NCBI RefSeq assembly: GCF_963676285.1
Contig: NZ_OY781063.1
Location: 248,001 to 312,000 of the forward strand
DNA from: an uncultured Sphaerochaeta sp.
GTDB taxonomy: Bacteria > Spirochaetota > Spirochaetia > Sphaerochaetales > Sphaerochaetaceae
Direction of reading: 5' to 3'
Length of the DNA stretch: 64,000 nt
Shown here piece after piece: positions 26,509-36,330 of this stretch (positions are counted from its first letter, which is position 1; every line of letters starts with the position of its first letter). The position numbers and the translations under genes were made by a program. The notes below the pieces were generated by a model. The model was not told where the DNA came from. It searched no databases and saw only the letters and a program-made list of their open reading frames with translations.

Positions 26509-26525
26509 CTAGGATTGATACCTAG
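26509..26525. promoter_or_regulatory. Inverted repeat before the arsR-type gene, candidate operator
   Basis: CTAGG-ATTGATA-CCTAG is a perfect inverted repeat overlapping the ribosome site of the repressor gene, in the region shared with gltA. It does not match the TGAAC/GTTCA operators of SmtB or CzrA closely. Confidence 0.3.
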
Positions 26526-26662
26526 TAGTATAACCATTACCGGGGAGAAAGAAAAGGAAGAATACGTAGGTGGTATATTTCCAAAAGCATCAATCTAGGA
26601 TACATTTCACACACCTGCTCACGAAAAAAGACACAAAATGACCCCCTAAAGGAGGCTATGAA

Positions 26663-27958
26663 ATGGATATCAAAGAAAAAGCAGCTAAACTGGTCCTTGA
26701 GGACAGCGAATTCGATCTCACTGTCATCACTGACAACATGGGTGGAAAGTCAATTGATATAACCTCCCTGAGAAAAAGTACTGGATTCATCACGTATGAC
26801 CCCGGCTTTGTAAATACAGGATCCTGTATGAGCAATATCTGCTTTGTTGATGGTGAGCAGGGAATCCTCCGCTATCGCGGATATGATATTGAGGACCTGG
26901 TGGAGAACTGTGATTTCGTTGAGGTTGCCCATCTCCTGATCAAAGGAGAGCTGCCAACGCTTGCCCAACGTCACACCTATGCAGACATGCTCAACCGGCA
27001 TTCACTGCTCCACGTTGATATGAGGAACTTCTTCCGTGACTATCCGCAGGAAGCCCACCCTATGTCAATTCTCTCGGCAATGGTTGCATCGCTTTCTGCA
27101 TTCTATCCTGAATTGGAGGATGCCGACCCGGAAGAGAATGTCGACTTGACGGTCAGCAGACTGCTTTCCAAGATGAGAACCATCGCTGCATTCAGTTATC
27201 GTCAGATGAATGGATTGGACTTCGTCGATCCCTCCTACAAGTATTCCTACTGTGAGAACTTCCTGAACATGATGTTCCATACACCGGTAAATGCCTATAT
27301 CCCTGATCCTTTGCATGCCAGGGCATTGAACATCCTCCTGATCCTCCATGCAGACCATGAGCAGAACTGTTCCACGAGTGCTGTTCGCCTGGTAGGCAGC
27401 AGCGAGGCAAATCTGTATGCTTCCGTTGCAGCAGGTTGTTGTGCCCTTTGGGGAAGCAAGCATGGTGGAGCCAACCAAGCAGTCATGCAGATGTTGTTGA
27501 AAATCCATAATGAAGGACTCAGCATCGAGCAGGTGATTGCAATGGCAAAGGACAAGGAGAACCCGTTCAGGCTCTCTGGATTCGGGCACAGGGTGTACAA
27601 GACCTATGACCCAAGGGCAAGGATTGCAAAACGTCTCAGCCAGCAAGTCCTGGGCGCTGACAGCCAGAGCGATCCGCTCCTGCAAATTGCTATGGATCTT
27701 GAACAGGCTGCCCTGAATGACCCCTATTTCATCGAACGCAACCTGTATCCGAATGTGGATTTCTATACGGGGATCATCTTCCATGCAATTGGGATTCCCG
27801 AGTCGATGTTCACCGTGCTCTTTGCCATGGGCCGGCTCCCTGGATGGATCGCCCACTGGCTTGAATGGAGACACGATCCGTACCAGAAGATTGGTCGCCC
27901 TCGCCAGGTCTACTCTGGCCCACACGTACGCAAGGTGGTACCGCTTGAGGACCGATAA
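26663..27958 (+). CDS. gltA: Citrate synthase
   Basis: Makes citrate from oxaloacetate and acetyl-CoA. The 431-residue protein has SNICFVDGEQGILRYRGYDI near the N-terminus, then the catalytic set: HADHEQNCSTSAVRLVGSS (His), GSKHGGANQAVM, SGFGHRVYKTYDPRA (His) and NVDFYTGII (Asp). The HGGAN and GHRVY spacing fits type II/hexameric enzymes. AAAGGAGG lies before the ATG at 26663. Aconitase and Icd are encoded just downstream on the other strand, giving a full route to 2-oxoglutarate. Confidence 0.96.
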   Translation: MDIKEKAAKLVLEDSEFDLTVITDNMGGKSIDITSLRKSTGFITYDPGFVNTGSCMSNICFVDGEQGILRYRGYDIEDLVENCDFVEVAHLLIKGELPTLAQRHTYADMLNRHSLLHVDMRNFFRDYPQEAHPMSILSAMVASLSAFYPELEDADPEENVDLTVSRLLSKMRTIAAFSYRQMNGLDFVDPSYKYSYCENFLNMMFHTPVNAYIPDPLHARALNILLILHADHEQNCSTSAVRLVGSSEANLYASVAAGCCALWGSKHGGANQAVMQMLLKIHNEGLSIEQVIAMAKDKENPFRLSGFGHRVYKTYDPRARIAKRLSQQVLGADSQSDPLLQIAMDLEQAALNDPYFIERNLYPNVDFYTGIIFHAIGIPESMFTVLFAMGRLPGWIAHWLEWRHDPYQKIGRPRQVYSGPHVRKVVPLEDR

Positions 27959-28613
27959 GGCCCTGATCTTCGATTTCAATGGCACCCTGTTTTGGGATAC
28001 CGAGTATCATCGGCAAGCATGGGGTGCCATTTCATTGCGCCTGAGGAACAAACCGCTCGCGAAAGAAGAAAGCCACCACCTCAACGGAAGGACCAATGCT
28101 GAGACAATTGCCTACCTATTGGGGAGACTCCCCAGCAAGGAAGAGGTCATTCGTATCAGCAGGGAGAAGGAGGGGATCTATGAGGACATTTGTCTTGACA
28201 ACCGTCCCCTCAGCCTTGCCCCGGGTGCAATTACTCTCTTCAAACGAGCTAAACTGGCCGGTATTCCCCTTGCCATAGCCACCAGTGCAGGAGAGGACAA
28301 CATCCGCCGCTATGAGGCATGGTTCTCTCTCAGCAAGTACGTACCCTCCTCCTTGATCATATATGACAATGGAAAGAGAAAAGGAAAGCCTGAGCCAGAT
28401 ATCTACCAGGATACCTGCAAGGCCCTGGGTCTCAAACCAGAGGCATGTACGGTCTTTGAAGATACGAAGGCCGGCATTCTCTCAGCAAGCAGGGCGGGAA
28501 TTGGGAGCATGTATGCTGTTGGAAGCCCTGGAGCCGACATACAGACAATTCAGGCCATGGAGGGTGTCCACGGCCTGATTACAGATTTTTCTGAATTTTC
28601 TCTAGAGCAATGA
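27945..28613 (+). CDS. HAD-superfamily hydrolase, beta-phosphoglucomutase-like
   Basis: A 222-residue protein with motif [15 protein letters not shown] (the second Asp of the usual DxDGTL is Asn here, as FNGT), motif [12 protein letters not shown], and [17 protein letters not shown] plus [16 protein letters not shown] in motifs III-IV. A four-helix cap between motifs I and II resembles beta-phosphoglucomutase. TTG 27945 is the likely start, with AAGGTGG 5 bases before it; it overlaps the end of gltA by 14 bases, implying coupling. The FNGT change removes the usual general acid/base Asp, so phosphatase activity may be altered. Confidence 0.78.
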   Translation: MRTDKALIFDFNGTLFWDTEYHRQAWGAISLRLRNKPLAKEESHHLNGRTNAETIAYLLGRLPSKEEVIRISREKEGIYEDICLDNRPLSLAPGAITLFKRAKLAGIPLAIATSAGEDNIRRYEAWFSLSKYVPSSLIIYDNGKRKGKPEPDIYQDTCKALGLKPEACTVFEDTKAGILSASRAGIGSMYAVGSPGADIQTIQAMEGVHGLITDFSEFSLEQ

Positions 28614-29831
28614 CACCAGATAGGAACCAAACTCCTTTGTTCCCAACCTTGTGCACTCCTTGCCTTCAGCTTCCATCAAGCGAGCAAAATCAGAGGTAAC
28701 CATCCCTTCTCTGATCGCCTTCTGGACAACACTGGTAACCAGCTCAGCAGCTTCATTCCATCCAAGATAGGAGAGCATCATCTGTGCGGAGAGTACCAGG
28801 GAAAGAGGGTTCACAATGTTCTTTCCAGCGATATCAGGGGCAGTACCATGAGTTGCTTCAAAGATTGCAAAGCCGCTCTCATAGTTTATGTTCGCCCCAG
28901 GGGCGATACCGATACCACCAACCTCAGCTGCCAAGGCATCGGAAACATAATCCCCATTGAGATTAAGCGTGGCAATGACATCATATGCTTCAGGCTTGAG
29001 CAGGATATTCTGCAGGAAGGCATCGCAGATACAGTCCTGGATGACCAGCGGTTCTTGGCCTTCCCGATCAATCTTCACAGTTCCATGCTCGTCCTCAGTG
29101 GCTCCAAATTCACGTTTTGCTAGTTCATAACCCCACTTCCTGAATCCACCTTCGGTGAATTTCATGATATTCCCTTTATGTACCAACGTAACATTGCGTC
29201 GGTTGTTTTCCAGTGCATAGGAGATAGCACTGCGGATCAGGCGTTCGCTTCCTTCAACAGAAACCGGTTTGATTCCCAGGGCACTGGTTTCAGGAAAGCG
29301 GATCTTGCTCACCTGCATCTCCTCTTTGAGGAATGCGATGACCTTACGAACTTCTTCACTCCCCGATTCCCATTCGATGCCGGCATAGATGTCTTCCGTA
29401 TTCTCACGGAAGACTACCATATCAACATTCTCCGGGTGTCTGACAGGGGAAGGAACCCCCTGGTAATAGGTAACCGGACGGAGACAGACATACAAATCGA
29501 GGGTCTGGCGGAGGGTCACATTCAAGGAACGGATTCCCTTCCCTACCGGGGTCGTCAAGGGTCCCTTGATCGCCACCTTGTACTGCCTGATTGCCTCAAG
29601 GGTCTCCTCGGGAAGGTAGTTTCCGGTAAGGTCCTTTGCCTTTCCTCCTGCAAGTATCTCCTTCCAGGTTATCTGCTTGGTATCTCCATAGGCTTTTTTG
29701 ACTGCCGCTTCAACCACATTCTTCATAACCGAGGAGATCTCCTGACCTACCCCATCTCCCTCGATGTAAGGGATGATGACACTGTCAGGCACCACCAGGG
29801 CTCCATCTTTCATGCGTATTGCCATTTCCAT
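28602..29831 (-). CDS. icd: Isocitrate dehydrogenase, NAD+-type coenzyme loop
   Basis: Oxidises isocitrate to 2-oxoglutarate. The 409-residue protein aligns well with E. coli Icd: [20 protein letters not shown] (substrate Ser/Asn/Arg), [29 protein letters not shown]. At the coenzyme site E. coli has Lys344-Tyr345; here the sequence reads [15 protein letters not shown], with Asp333-Ile334, the pair found in NAD+-dependent enzymes. Tyr391 is Ser, Arg395 is kept. ATG 29831 follows AAGGAGA and overlaps the aconitase stop by one base, so the two are translated together. It ends 12 bases inside the HAD gene. Confidence 0.95.
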   Translation of the reverse strand: MEMAIRMKDGALVVPDSVIIPYIEGDGVGQEISSVMKNVVEAAVKKAYGDTKQITWKEILAGGKAKDLTGNYLPEETLEAIRQYKVAIKGPLTTPVGKGIRSLNVTLRQTLDLYVCLRPVTYYQGVPSPVRHPENVDMVVFRENTEDIYAGIEWESGSEEVRKVIAFLKEEMQVSKIRFPETSALGIKPVSVEGSERLIRSAISYALENNRRNVTLVHKGNIMKFTEGGFRKWGYELAKREFGATEDEHGTVKIDREGQEPLVIQDCICDAFLQNILLKPEAYDVIATLNLNGDYVSDALAAEVGGIGIAPGANINYESGFAIFEATHGTAPDIAGKNIVNPLSLVLSAQMMLSYLGWNEAAELVTSVVQKAIREGMVTSDFARLMEAEGKECTRLGTKEFGSYLVSLL

Positions 29832-31768
29832 CAAGCTTTCTCCTTAAGAATATTCAGCAGACCACCACCAATGAGCATGGCTCTCTGGCCATCGGTGATA
29901 TCACAGCGGAGGGTTATCTCCCTGCTCTTGGTCTTGTTCTTCAAGACAACCGTCTCACCCTTGATCTGCTCTGCGATGTTCTCAATCACCAGTTCATCGT
30001 TCTGGTCGAACCGGGAATAGTCTTCTTCATTCATGAAGGTAAGCGGTACGATACCGAAATTACACAGATTGTTCTGGTGGATTCGCTCTATGGAAACGGC
30101 GATAACCGCTTTCACCCCGAGGTACATGGGACAAATTGCCGCATGTTCCCGGCTCGATCCCTGCCCATAGGAGGCACCGGCTACGATGAAGTTGTCCTTG
30201 CCCCGGTCCTGATTCTCCGTACAGCGTTCACTGAAATGCTCATCAACCGGCTCAAAGACAAACTTGGAGTACACAGGAATATTTGAGCGGTACTTGAGCC
30301 TGGCTCCAGCAGGCATGATATGGTCGGTGGTGATCTTGTCCCCTACCTTGATTGTTACATACCCGTCCAGATCCTCCTTGAGCGGGGTGTTCTTTGGTGG
30401 ATCCCCAATATTGGGCCCCCGGAAGATCTCAACACCACTGCCATCCTCGGGAGGGAAGATGAACATGGAGTCATCAATCAGGAACTGTTCAGGGTGGACT
30501 ACCTTGGGGAAGGAAATACCGTGGGAGGAGAGTGGATCGGTGAACTGCCCGCTTATTGCACCAAGGGCAGCTGTTTCAGGACTGACCAAATATACCTGGC
30601 CACTCTTGGTTCCGCTACGACCTTCGAAGTTGCGGTTGCTGGTCCTGAGTGAGACCCCGTCGGTTCCAGGACTCTGATGGTTTCCAATACAGAACCCACA
30701 GGCACTTTCCAGGATACGGGCACCACTGGCGATCATCTTGGCCAATGAACCATCCTTGCTGAGCATCAGGAGTACCTCACGGCTTCCCGGGGCAATGCCA
30801 AGGCTTACATGATCCGCCACTGTATGTCCATCAAGAATATCTGCAACTTTTTTCATGTCTGCATAGCTGGAGTTTGTGCAGGAACCGATAAGGACTTGCT
30901 CAACCCTTTTCCCAGCAAGCGATGCTACGGTTGCAATATTCCCCGGTGAATGGGGACATGCTACCTTGGGCTCCAAGGCTGAGAGATCGATTTCAAACAG
31001 GTCGTCATAGACTGCTCCCTCATCAGCACTGAGTGCAATCCAGTCATCTTCTCTTCCCTGAGCCTTCAGGAATGCACGTGTTTTCTCGTCCGAGGGGAAG
31101 ATACTCGTGGTGACGCCACATTCGGCCCCCATGTTGCAGATGGTCGAACGCTCAGGGACTTCCAGTGTCTCGACGCCTACACCGGTGTATTCAAAGATAC
31201 AGTTCACATTGCCTTTCACCCCGAAGCGTTCAAGAACGGTCAGGATGACATCTTTCGCAGAGACCCAAGGACGAAGTTTCCCATGGAGACGGATTTCTAT
31301 GACTTTCGGGCTGATCAAGTGGAAAGGTTGGCCGGCCATTGCAACCGCCACATCGAGCCCACCGGCTCCGATTGCTATCATACCGATACCACCACCGGTT
31401 GGGGTATGGCTATCACTGCCAAGCAGGGTTTTTCCAGGCTTGCCGAATCTCTCCAGATGCACTTGATGGCAGATTCCATTTCCTGGGCGAGAGAATACTA
31501 CACCCTTGGCAGCGGCAACGGTCTGCAGGTAGTGATGGTCATCTGCGTTCTCGAATCCTACTTGGATGGTATTATGATCAACATAGCTTACAGCCAACTC
31601 GTTCTGGACACGATCCAAACCCATTGCCTCGAATTGCAGGTAGGCCATGGTACCGGTGGCATCCTGTGTGAGCGTCTGGTCAATATGGATCCCGATTGGG
31701 TTTCCCGTTCCCAGTGTTCCCTCTTCCAGATGGGAAGCTAGAATTTTTTCAGTCAAGGTCTTGCTCAT
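29831..31768 (-). CDS. Aconitate hydratase
   Basis: Isomerises citrate to isocitrate with a [4Fe-4S] cluster. The 645-residue protein has the cluster ligands in [12 protein letters not shown] and [14 protein letters not shown], and the swivel domain with [14 protein letters not shown] near residue 560. It is shorter than AcnA (about 890) and belongs to the shorter mitochondrial-like class. AAAAGGAG precedes ATG 31768; the open frame to 31882 has no further start signal. First gene of an acn-icd operon. Confidence 0.94.
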   Translation of the reverse strand: MSKTLTEKILASHLEEGTLGTGNPIGIHIDQTLTQDATGTMAYLQFEAMGLDRVQNELAVSYVDHNTIQVGFENADDHHYLQTVAAAKGVVFSRPGNGICHQVHLERFGKPGKTLLGSDSHTPTGGGIGMIAIGAGGLDVAVAMAGQPFHLISPKVIEIRLHGKLRPWVSAKDVILTVLERFGVKGNVNCIFEYTGVGVETLEVPERSTICNMGAECGVTTSIFPSDEKTRAFLKAQGREDDWIALSADEGAVYDDLFEIDLSALEPKVACPHSPGNIATVASLAGKRVEQVLIGSCTNSSYADMKKVADILDGHTVADHVSLGIAPGSREVLLMLSKDGSLAKMIASGARILESACGFCIGNHQSPGTDGVSLRTSNRNFEGRSGTKSGQVYLVSPETAALGAISGQFTDPLSSHGISFPKVVHPEQFLIDDSMFIFPPEDGSGVEIFRGPNIGDPPKNTPLKEDLDGYVTIKVGDKITTDHIMPAGARLKYRSNIPVYSKFVFEPVDEHFSERCTENQDRGKDNFIVAGASYGQGSSREHAAICPMYLGVKAVIAVSIERIHQNNLCNFGIVPLTFMNEEDYSRFDQNDELVIENIAEQIKGETVVLKNKTKSREITLRCDITDGQRAMLIGGGLLNILKEKA

Positions 31769-31829
31769 AGTGGGCTCCTTTTGGCGTCTTTGATATCTAT
31801 TGTATACGAACTCTAGGTTGTGTGTAAAA

Positions 31830-33026
31830 CTACTTTCCCGTAATCCTGTTCCTTTCAATAAAGAAGGCAACAAGCAATTCAACCATCACGAGGATGATGG
31901 CGGCAGTTCCAATGACAAGCAATACCTTGGAGAAAGAGAGTTGCTCGTACACACTTCCTCCCACAACTGCCCCCAGGATGGTTCCTACGGTCAGCAAGAC
32001 CTCATGGATGATCATTCTCCCCGATCGATTCACACTGCCACTTGCCCCGTGAAACATGCTCTGGTCATAGGCGAATGCAAACAGTATTCCAAACAACAGG
32101 AAGAAGATTGCAAAGGGAATCGGAGAGGAGAACCCCATGGCAACAAGGGAGAGCACTCCAAAGAGTAGTTGCACCAGAAAGATGTATCGCTTCTTGAAGT
32201 GCCAGAACTCCAACTTTCCCAGTACTAAAAAACTAAGACAGGTTGCAACCCCACGCACAAGCAAGAGCAAGCCGGTCTGGCTTTCACTGATCTTCAGCAC
32301 ATCCTGCGCATACAGAGGGAAGATGGTAAGGATGACACTCATACCGCTGTATAAAGAGATAATGCCTACCCAAGCATAGAATCGCAGAGGCGTACTTGCA
32401 TCCTCCCTACCATTTTCCTTGTTGTCGGCATGTTCACTCTGCACTGCCCTGATCCCCGGTACCAATGCACTGGTTATTACAAGGAGAAGGAATACCAGAA
32501 AGAACATGAGGATGGCAACATAAAAGGGAGTGGTGGTGGAAACCTCAACGAGAATACCGGCAATATAGCTGGAGACTCCGACTCCAAATGACCAGGAGAA
32601 GTTGAAGGCATTGGAGACATGATTAAGCTGTGCCCCCTCCTTTCCCCTCGAGAACCAACCCTCAATCTGTGGCCACAGCAGACTCATGAAAGCCCCATAG
32701 AACACCAAAGCAAGGTATGCGATGGAGAGAGTCTTTGTGGAGACAAAGAGCAAGACTGCAATTGCCATTCCAACCAGAGAGGTCTCCACAAGGTGGCGTG
32801 GGCGGAAATGGACGGTGAACTTACCCCCAACCAGGCAAAAGACCAAGTACGTCGCAGTGGTAATGGAGGCTGCAACCCCTATTTGGTCCGCACCAAGGGA
32901 GAAGGCTCTTCGAAGATGGTATACGAGTGCTAGATTGACCATTGCAATGGACAGTTGGCCGAAGAATGAGGCAATATTCAGCACCCAGAATTGGATGGCA
33001 TCACTTTTTTGCTGTGAAACGTACAT
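31830..33026 (-). CDS. Major facilitator superfamily transporter
   Basis: A 398-residue membrane protein with about twelve hydrophobic segments in two halves separated by a polar loop near residue 190 (QSEHADNKENGREDAST). Basic residues follow the second segment (GGKFTVHFRPRHLVE), as in MFS loop 2-3. ATG 33026 follows TTGGAGC. The substrate cannot be deduced. It is transcribed divergently from the DUF212 gene and stands upstream of aconitase with 62 bases between. Confidence 0.83.
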   Translation of the reverse strand: MYVSQQKSDAIQFWVLNIASFFGQLSIAMVNLALVYHLRRAFSLGADQIGVAASITTATYLVFCLVGGKFTVHFRPRHLVETSLVGMAIAVLLFVSTKTLSIAYLALVFYGAFMSLLWPQIEGWFSRGKEGAQLNHVSNAFNFSWSFGVGVSSYIAGILVEVSTTTPFYVAILMFFLVFLLLVITSALVPGIRAVQSEHADNKENGREDASTPLRFYAWVGIISLYSGMSVILTIFPLYAQDVLKISESQTGLLLLVRGVATCLSFLVLGKLEFWHFKKRYIFLVQLLFGVLSLVAMGFSSPIPFAIFFLLFGILFAFAYDQSMFHGASGSVNRSGRMIIHEVLLTVGTILGAVVGGSVYEQLSFSKVLLVIGTAAIILVMVELLVAFFIERNRITGK

Positions 33027-33045
33027 GACTGCTCCAAGGATAATG

Positions 33046-33074
33046 TTGAGTGCAACTCTAGAACAAGATAGAAT
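33046..33074 (+). promoter_or_regulatory. Promoter of the DUF212 gene
   Basis: TTGAGT (33046-33051), 17 bases, TAGAAT (33069-33074); the leader would be about 30 bases. Confidence 0.55.
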
Positions 33075-33111
33075 CTTGCGCAAGCAGGGGAAAAAAGTTA
33101 CTCTATTGGGC

Positions 33112-33576
33112 ATGAACAATGCCTTGTTGGAAAATGCCCCATTTATTTCTGCGGCGCTTGCTTTCTTTATTGCACAATTCCTGAAACCTTTCATCAATGT
33201 ACTCTTTGAGAGGAAGTTTGTATGGTCCATGCTCTTCAGCACAGGAGGAATGCCTTCAAGCCACGCCGCTGGTGTTATTGCGCTTACTACCTCAATCGCA
33301 TTCACCGAGGGTATCGGTACGGTAGCTTTTGCCATAGCAGCTACGTTTGCTGCAATCGTCATTCATGATGCAATGGGCATTCGAAGGGCAGCAGGGAAGC
33401 AAGCTGAAGTTATCAACGAGTGGAGCAGACTTCTCAGTGATATCCATCGAGAAGGCCAGTTCACTCCCGAGAATCTGAAAACCATGCTTGGACACTCCTT
33501 CAGCCAGGTGCTGGGAGGCATCTTGCTCGGACTTATCATCGGCTTGAGTGCAACCTACCAGATCATAGGTCATTGA
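33112..33576 (+). CDS. DUF212 (divergent PAP2, YuiD-like) membrane protein
   Basis: A 154-residue protein with four hydrophobic stretches. STGGMPSSHAAGVIALTTSIA and HDAMGIRRAAGKQAEVIN match the conserved segments of YuiD and other DUF212 proteins, which resemble PAP2 phosphatases (SGH motif) but are not characterised. GHSFSQVLGGILLG is the last conserved block. ATG 33112 has no clear ribosome site; TTG 33106 is an alternative. Confidence 0.85.
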   Translation: MNNALLENAPFISAALAFFIAQFLKPFINVLFERKFVWSMLFSTGGMPSSHAAGVIALTTSIAFTEGIGTVAFAIAATFAAIVIHDAMGIRRAAGKQAEVINEWSRLLSDIHREGQFTPENLKTMLGHSFSQVLGGILLGLIIGLSATYQIIGH

Positions 33577-33645
33577 CAGAGGTAACAAAGTTGCCCATTA
33601 TCCAGACAAGAATCTAACATTACATAATATGTATAAGGAAACAAC

Positions 33646-34398
33646 ATGAAAAAAACCATGATAGCAGCGCTGATGGTGGCACTGGTCTTTGCACTCGTGC
33701 TTACCGGCTGCAAGAAAGAAGAGAAAAAAGAGAGCTATGTTTTTGCCACCGATGCAACCTGGCCCCCACTTGAGTTTGTTGAAGATGGTACCCTTACCGG
33801 ATTTGAGGTTGAACTGATACCGCTTATCGGTGAGAAGGTCGGAGTTCCCATGTCAGTGAAGAACATCCCCTGGGATACCATTTTCGCCGGTCTTGCTGGT
33901 GGTGCCTATGATGGTGTTGCAAGTGGCGTGACCGTAACTGAAGAGCGAAAAGCCACCATGGCCTTCTCCTCTCCCATTCTCTCCGCTGGACAGGTCGTAA
34001 TCATCCGCAATGAAGACGCAGGCAGTATTAAAGGCATCGAGGATCTGGAAGGAAAGAAAATCGGGGTCCAGATTGGTACTACCGGAGACTTTGCATTGGA
34101 ATCGTATCCTGTCGAGAGAAGAGCATATGATGATATCGGACTTGCCATCGAGGATATGCTCAACGGCAATGTTGATGCTGCTGTCTGTGACTCATTGATC
34201 GCCAGTGATTTCGTACTCTCAAACGAAAACTACAGCTCACGTCTGAAGGTTGCCGGTGAACCGTTCACCCAAGAAGATATTGCAATTGCCGTACAGAAGG
34301 ACAACCAGGAACTCCTTGATCTCATCAACGAGGGACTGGCAAAGGCCAAGGCAGACGGCTCCTTTGATGCATTGAAGGAGAAGTGGAATCTGCTGTAA
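33646..34398 (+). CDS. Polar amino acid ABC importer, binding lipoprotein
   Basis: Captures an amino acid outside the inner membrane for the permease/ATPase encoded downstream. The 250-residue protein has a lipoprotein signal ending LTGC (Cys about residue 22), then the two-lobed SBP fold: YVFATDATWPPLEFVEDG, GLAGGAYDGVASGVTVTEER (ligand loop), GKKIGVQIGTTGDF and DALKEKWNLL at the end. The pattern resembles glutamine/polar amino acid binding proteins. AAGGAAAC precedes the ATG. It is followed by a terminator at 34418-34443, so it can be made in excess. Confidence 0.93.
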   Translation: MKKTMIAALMVALVFALVLTGCKKEEKKESYVFATDATWPPLEFVEDGTLTGFEVELIPLIGEKVGVPMSVKNIPWDTIFAGLAGGAYDGVASGVTVTEERKATMAFSSPILSAGQVVIIRNEDAGSIKGIEDLEGKKIGVQIGTTGDFALESYPVERRAYDDIGLAIEDMLNGNVDAAVCDSLIASDFVLSNENYSSRLKVAGEPFTQEDIAIAVQKDNQELLDLINEGLAKAKADGSFDALKEKWNLL

Positions 34399-34417
34399 GC
34401 AGTTTTTTACGAAAGGA

Positions 34418-34443
34418 CAGGGAGCTTCGGCTCCTTGTTTTTT
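34418..34443 (+). terminator. Terminator after the first binding-protein gene
   Basis: CAGGGAGC-TTCG-GCTCCTTG is an 8-bp stem with a stable UUCG loop, followed by six T. Confidence 0.9.
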
Positions 34444-34484
34444 GCATTTTATTCGCCTTTTTGTGCATATTTATTCTTAAATAG

Positions 34485-34513
34485 TTGACAATACTTGCAT
34501 ATCTATGCATTAT
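34485..34513 (+). promoter_or_regulatory. Promoter of the second binding-protein gene with a palindrome in its spacer
   Basis: TTGACA (34485-34490), 17 bases, CATTAT (34508-34513). TGCAT-ATCT-ATGCA (34496-34509) fills the spacer. The same arrangement with the same offset occurs at the permease promoter (35411-35439). Confidence 0.55.
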
Positions 34514-34539
34514 TCGCATATCACAAGAAGGAGATGATC

Positions 34540-35325
34540 ATGAAAAAAATACTTGTTGTTGCTACCCTGTTGCTTGTACTGTCCTCCACACTGGTCTTCG
34601 CCCAGGCCCAGGCTGAGAGCGGAAAGAAATCCTACGTCTTTGCAGCCAACTGTGCTTGGCCCCCACTGGAGTTTGTCGATGAGAATGGGGATATCGTTGG
34701 ATTTGAGATTGATCTGGTTGAAGAAATTGCAAAGGTCAATGATGTTGAGATCAGTATCGTCAATGTTGCATGGGAAGGGATCTTTGCCGGTCTTGCAAAC
34801 GGTGCCTATGATGCTGTTGCCAGTGGCGTTTCAGTCACTGAAGAGAGAAAGGCTACCATGGATTTCTCCACTCCGATTCTTGTAGTAACCCAGGCAATCC
34901 TGGCTCCTGTCTCTGATACAGAACTTTCCAATACTGCAAGCCTCAATAACAAAACCGTTGGTGTACAGCTGGGAACCACCGGCCATATCTTCCTTGATGA
35001 TTTTGACCAGAGTCGTGACGACTTCAGTGTAACCATCAAGGCCTATGATGAAGTCGGCTTTGCCATCGAGGATATGCTCAACGGCAATCTTGATGCAGTG
35101 GTCACCGACTCTGTCATCGCCAGTGACTTCGTTATGACCAATGACAACTATGCCAGCAAACTGAAGATCACCGGTAGTGCCAGTGACTTGGGAGAGCCTG
35201 AACCGATTGCCATTGCAACCCTGAAGGGTAACAGTGAAGTACTTGACCTGGTCAACAATGGACTGAAGACCATGGAAGAGAATGGGACAATGGATGCACT
35301 GAAAGAGAAGTGGGGCATCATCTAA
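34540..35325 (+). CDS. Polar amino acid ABC importer, second binding protein
   Basis: A 261-residue paralogue of the preceding protein: YVFAANCAWPPLEFVDENG, GLANGAYDAVASGVSVTEER, VGVQLGTTGHIF, and DALKEKWGII. Unlike the first it has a cleavable signal peptide (FAQAQA) and no lipobox cysteine, so it should be soluble in the periplasm. ATG 34540 is chosen since AAGAAGGAG ends 6 bases upstream; ATG 34534 is too close. It has its own promoter and terminator. Confidence 0.92.
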   Translation: MKKILVVATLLLVLSSTLVFAQAQAESGKKSYVFAANCAWPPLEFVDENGDIVGFEIDLVEEIAKVNDVEISIVNVAWEGIFAGLANGAYDAVASGVSVTEERKATMDFSTPILVVTQAILAPVSDTELSNTASLNNKTVGVQLGTTGHIFLDDFDQSRDDFSVTIKAYDEVGFAIEDMLNGNLDAVVTDSVIASDFVMTNDNYASKLKITGSASDLGEPEPIAIATLKGNSEVLDLVNNGLKTMEENGTMDALKEKWGII

Positions 35326-35349
35326 ACAGACCTTGTTTCACTACTGCTG

Positions 35350-35371
35350 CAGCCGCCGTGAGGCGGCTGTA
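35350..35371 (+). terminator. Hairpin after the second binding-protein gene
   Basis: CAGCCGCC-GTGA-GGCGGCTG is a perfect 8-bp stem; the following T-tract is broken (TACTGTTTATC), so termination may be partial. Confidence 0.6.
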
Positions 35372-35410
35372 CTGTTTATCGGGAATATGTGAATAATTAT
35401 ACAGAGTAGC

Positions 35411-35439
35411 TTGACTTTACATGCATAATTATGTAGTAC
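35411..35439 (+). promoter_or_regulatory. Promoter of the importer permease with a palindrome in its spacer
   Basis: TTGACT (35411-35416), 17 bases, TAGTAC (35434-35439). TGCAT-AATT-ATGTA (35422-35435) lies in the spacer, 11 bases from the start of the -35 box, as at the promoter of the second binding protein. Confidence 0.5.
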
Positions 35440-35469
35440 TTCCCTTATATCAGTAGAATGTGAGAATAT

Positions 35470-36330
35470 ATGGAAAAACAACCATTTGATAATGAAACAG
35501 TGAAAATGCAGAAGATACGGGACCAGGTGGTCTCTGTTGATCCAACTGCTCAGAAAAAAAAGGCCCTCACCATCCAGATGACCGATGGGGTGCTCATCCC
35601 GCGTAAGGATGATGGACATGTACTGAATTCATGGAGGATTACCTTCTTCAGTGCAATCCTCTTGCTTGCTGGCCTGGTTATGTTCAAACCCCAACCCTAT
35701 CGTGATATTTTCATGGTGACCATCAAGGGAACCCCTGTTACTTTCCAGGCTACAATCTTCGCAATTTTGGGTGCCTTGATTATCGGAACAGTTACAGGCC
35801 TTGGTTCAGTGAGTAAACGTCGTTGGGTCAATATGCTCAGCGGCGTCTATGTAGAATTGATCCGGGGTATTCCCCTCCTCGTCCAGTTGATCTTCATCTA
35901 CTATGCAATGGGTCGTTTCTTCAAGATACAGGGGATGGTTGCAGCAGTCGTTGCACTCTCCATCTGTTTCGGAGCCTACATGGGAGAAATTGTACGTGCA
36001 GGTATCCAGGCTATCCCCAAGGGACAGATGGAAGCTGCCATTGCCTTGGGCTTGAGCCGCTCCCAGGCATTCCGCTATGTCATACTCCCCCAGACGGTAA
36101 AGGTAATACTTCCAGCAATCGGAAACGAGTTCATCTCGATGCTCAAGGATTCATCTTTGGTCTCTGCAATTGCACTCAGTGACATCCTGAGAAAAGGAAG
36201 GGAGTATATCAGTCGGACCTTCCTCTCCTTGGAAACCATGTTGGTTGTTGCGCTCATATACCTCATCATTACCCTCCTGCTCTCCCGCTTGGTAGGCATC
36301 CTGGAGGAAAGGTTGCATCAGAATGGCTAG
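35470..36330 (+). CDS. Polar amino acid ABC importer, permease
   Basis: Forms the membrane channel. The 286-residue protein has five to six hydrophobic segments from about residue 57 on. [27 protein letters not shown] is the EAA loop that docks the ATPase, and [14 protein letters not shown] is typical of His/Glu/Gln transporters. A soluble N-terminal extension of about 55 residues is longer than in most homologues. ATG 35470 lacks a good ribosome site. The end overlaps the ATPase gene by 8 bases. Confidence 0.93.
   Translation: MEKQPFDNETVKMQKIRDQVVSVDPTAQKKKALTIQMTDGVLIPRKDDGHVLNSWRITFFSAILLLAGLVMFKPQPYRDIFMVTIKGTPVTFQATIFAILGALIIGTVTGLGSVSKRRWVNMLSGVYVELIRGIPLLVQLIFIYYAMGRFFKIQGMVAAVVALSICFGAYMGEIVRAGIQAIPKGQMEAAIALGLSRSQAFRYVILPQTVKVILPAIGNEFISMLKDSSLVSAIALSDILRKGREYISRTFLSLETMLVVALIYLIITLLLSRLVGILEERLHQNG

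Noticed and set aside
33621..33633. TACAT-AAT-ATGTA before the first binding-protein gene as a further member of the TGCAT-N4-ATGCA set
   Set aside because: Spacing is 3 not 4 and the arms differ; it lies at a different place relative to any promoter.
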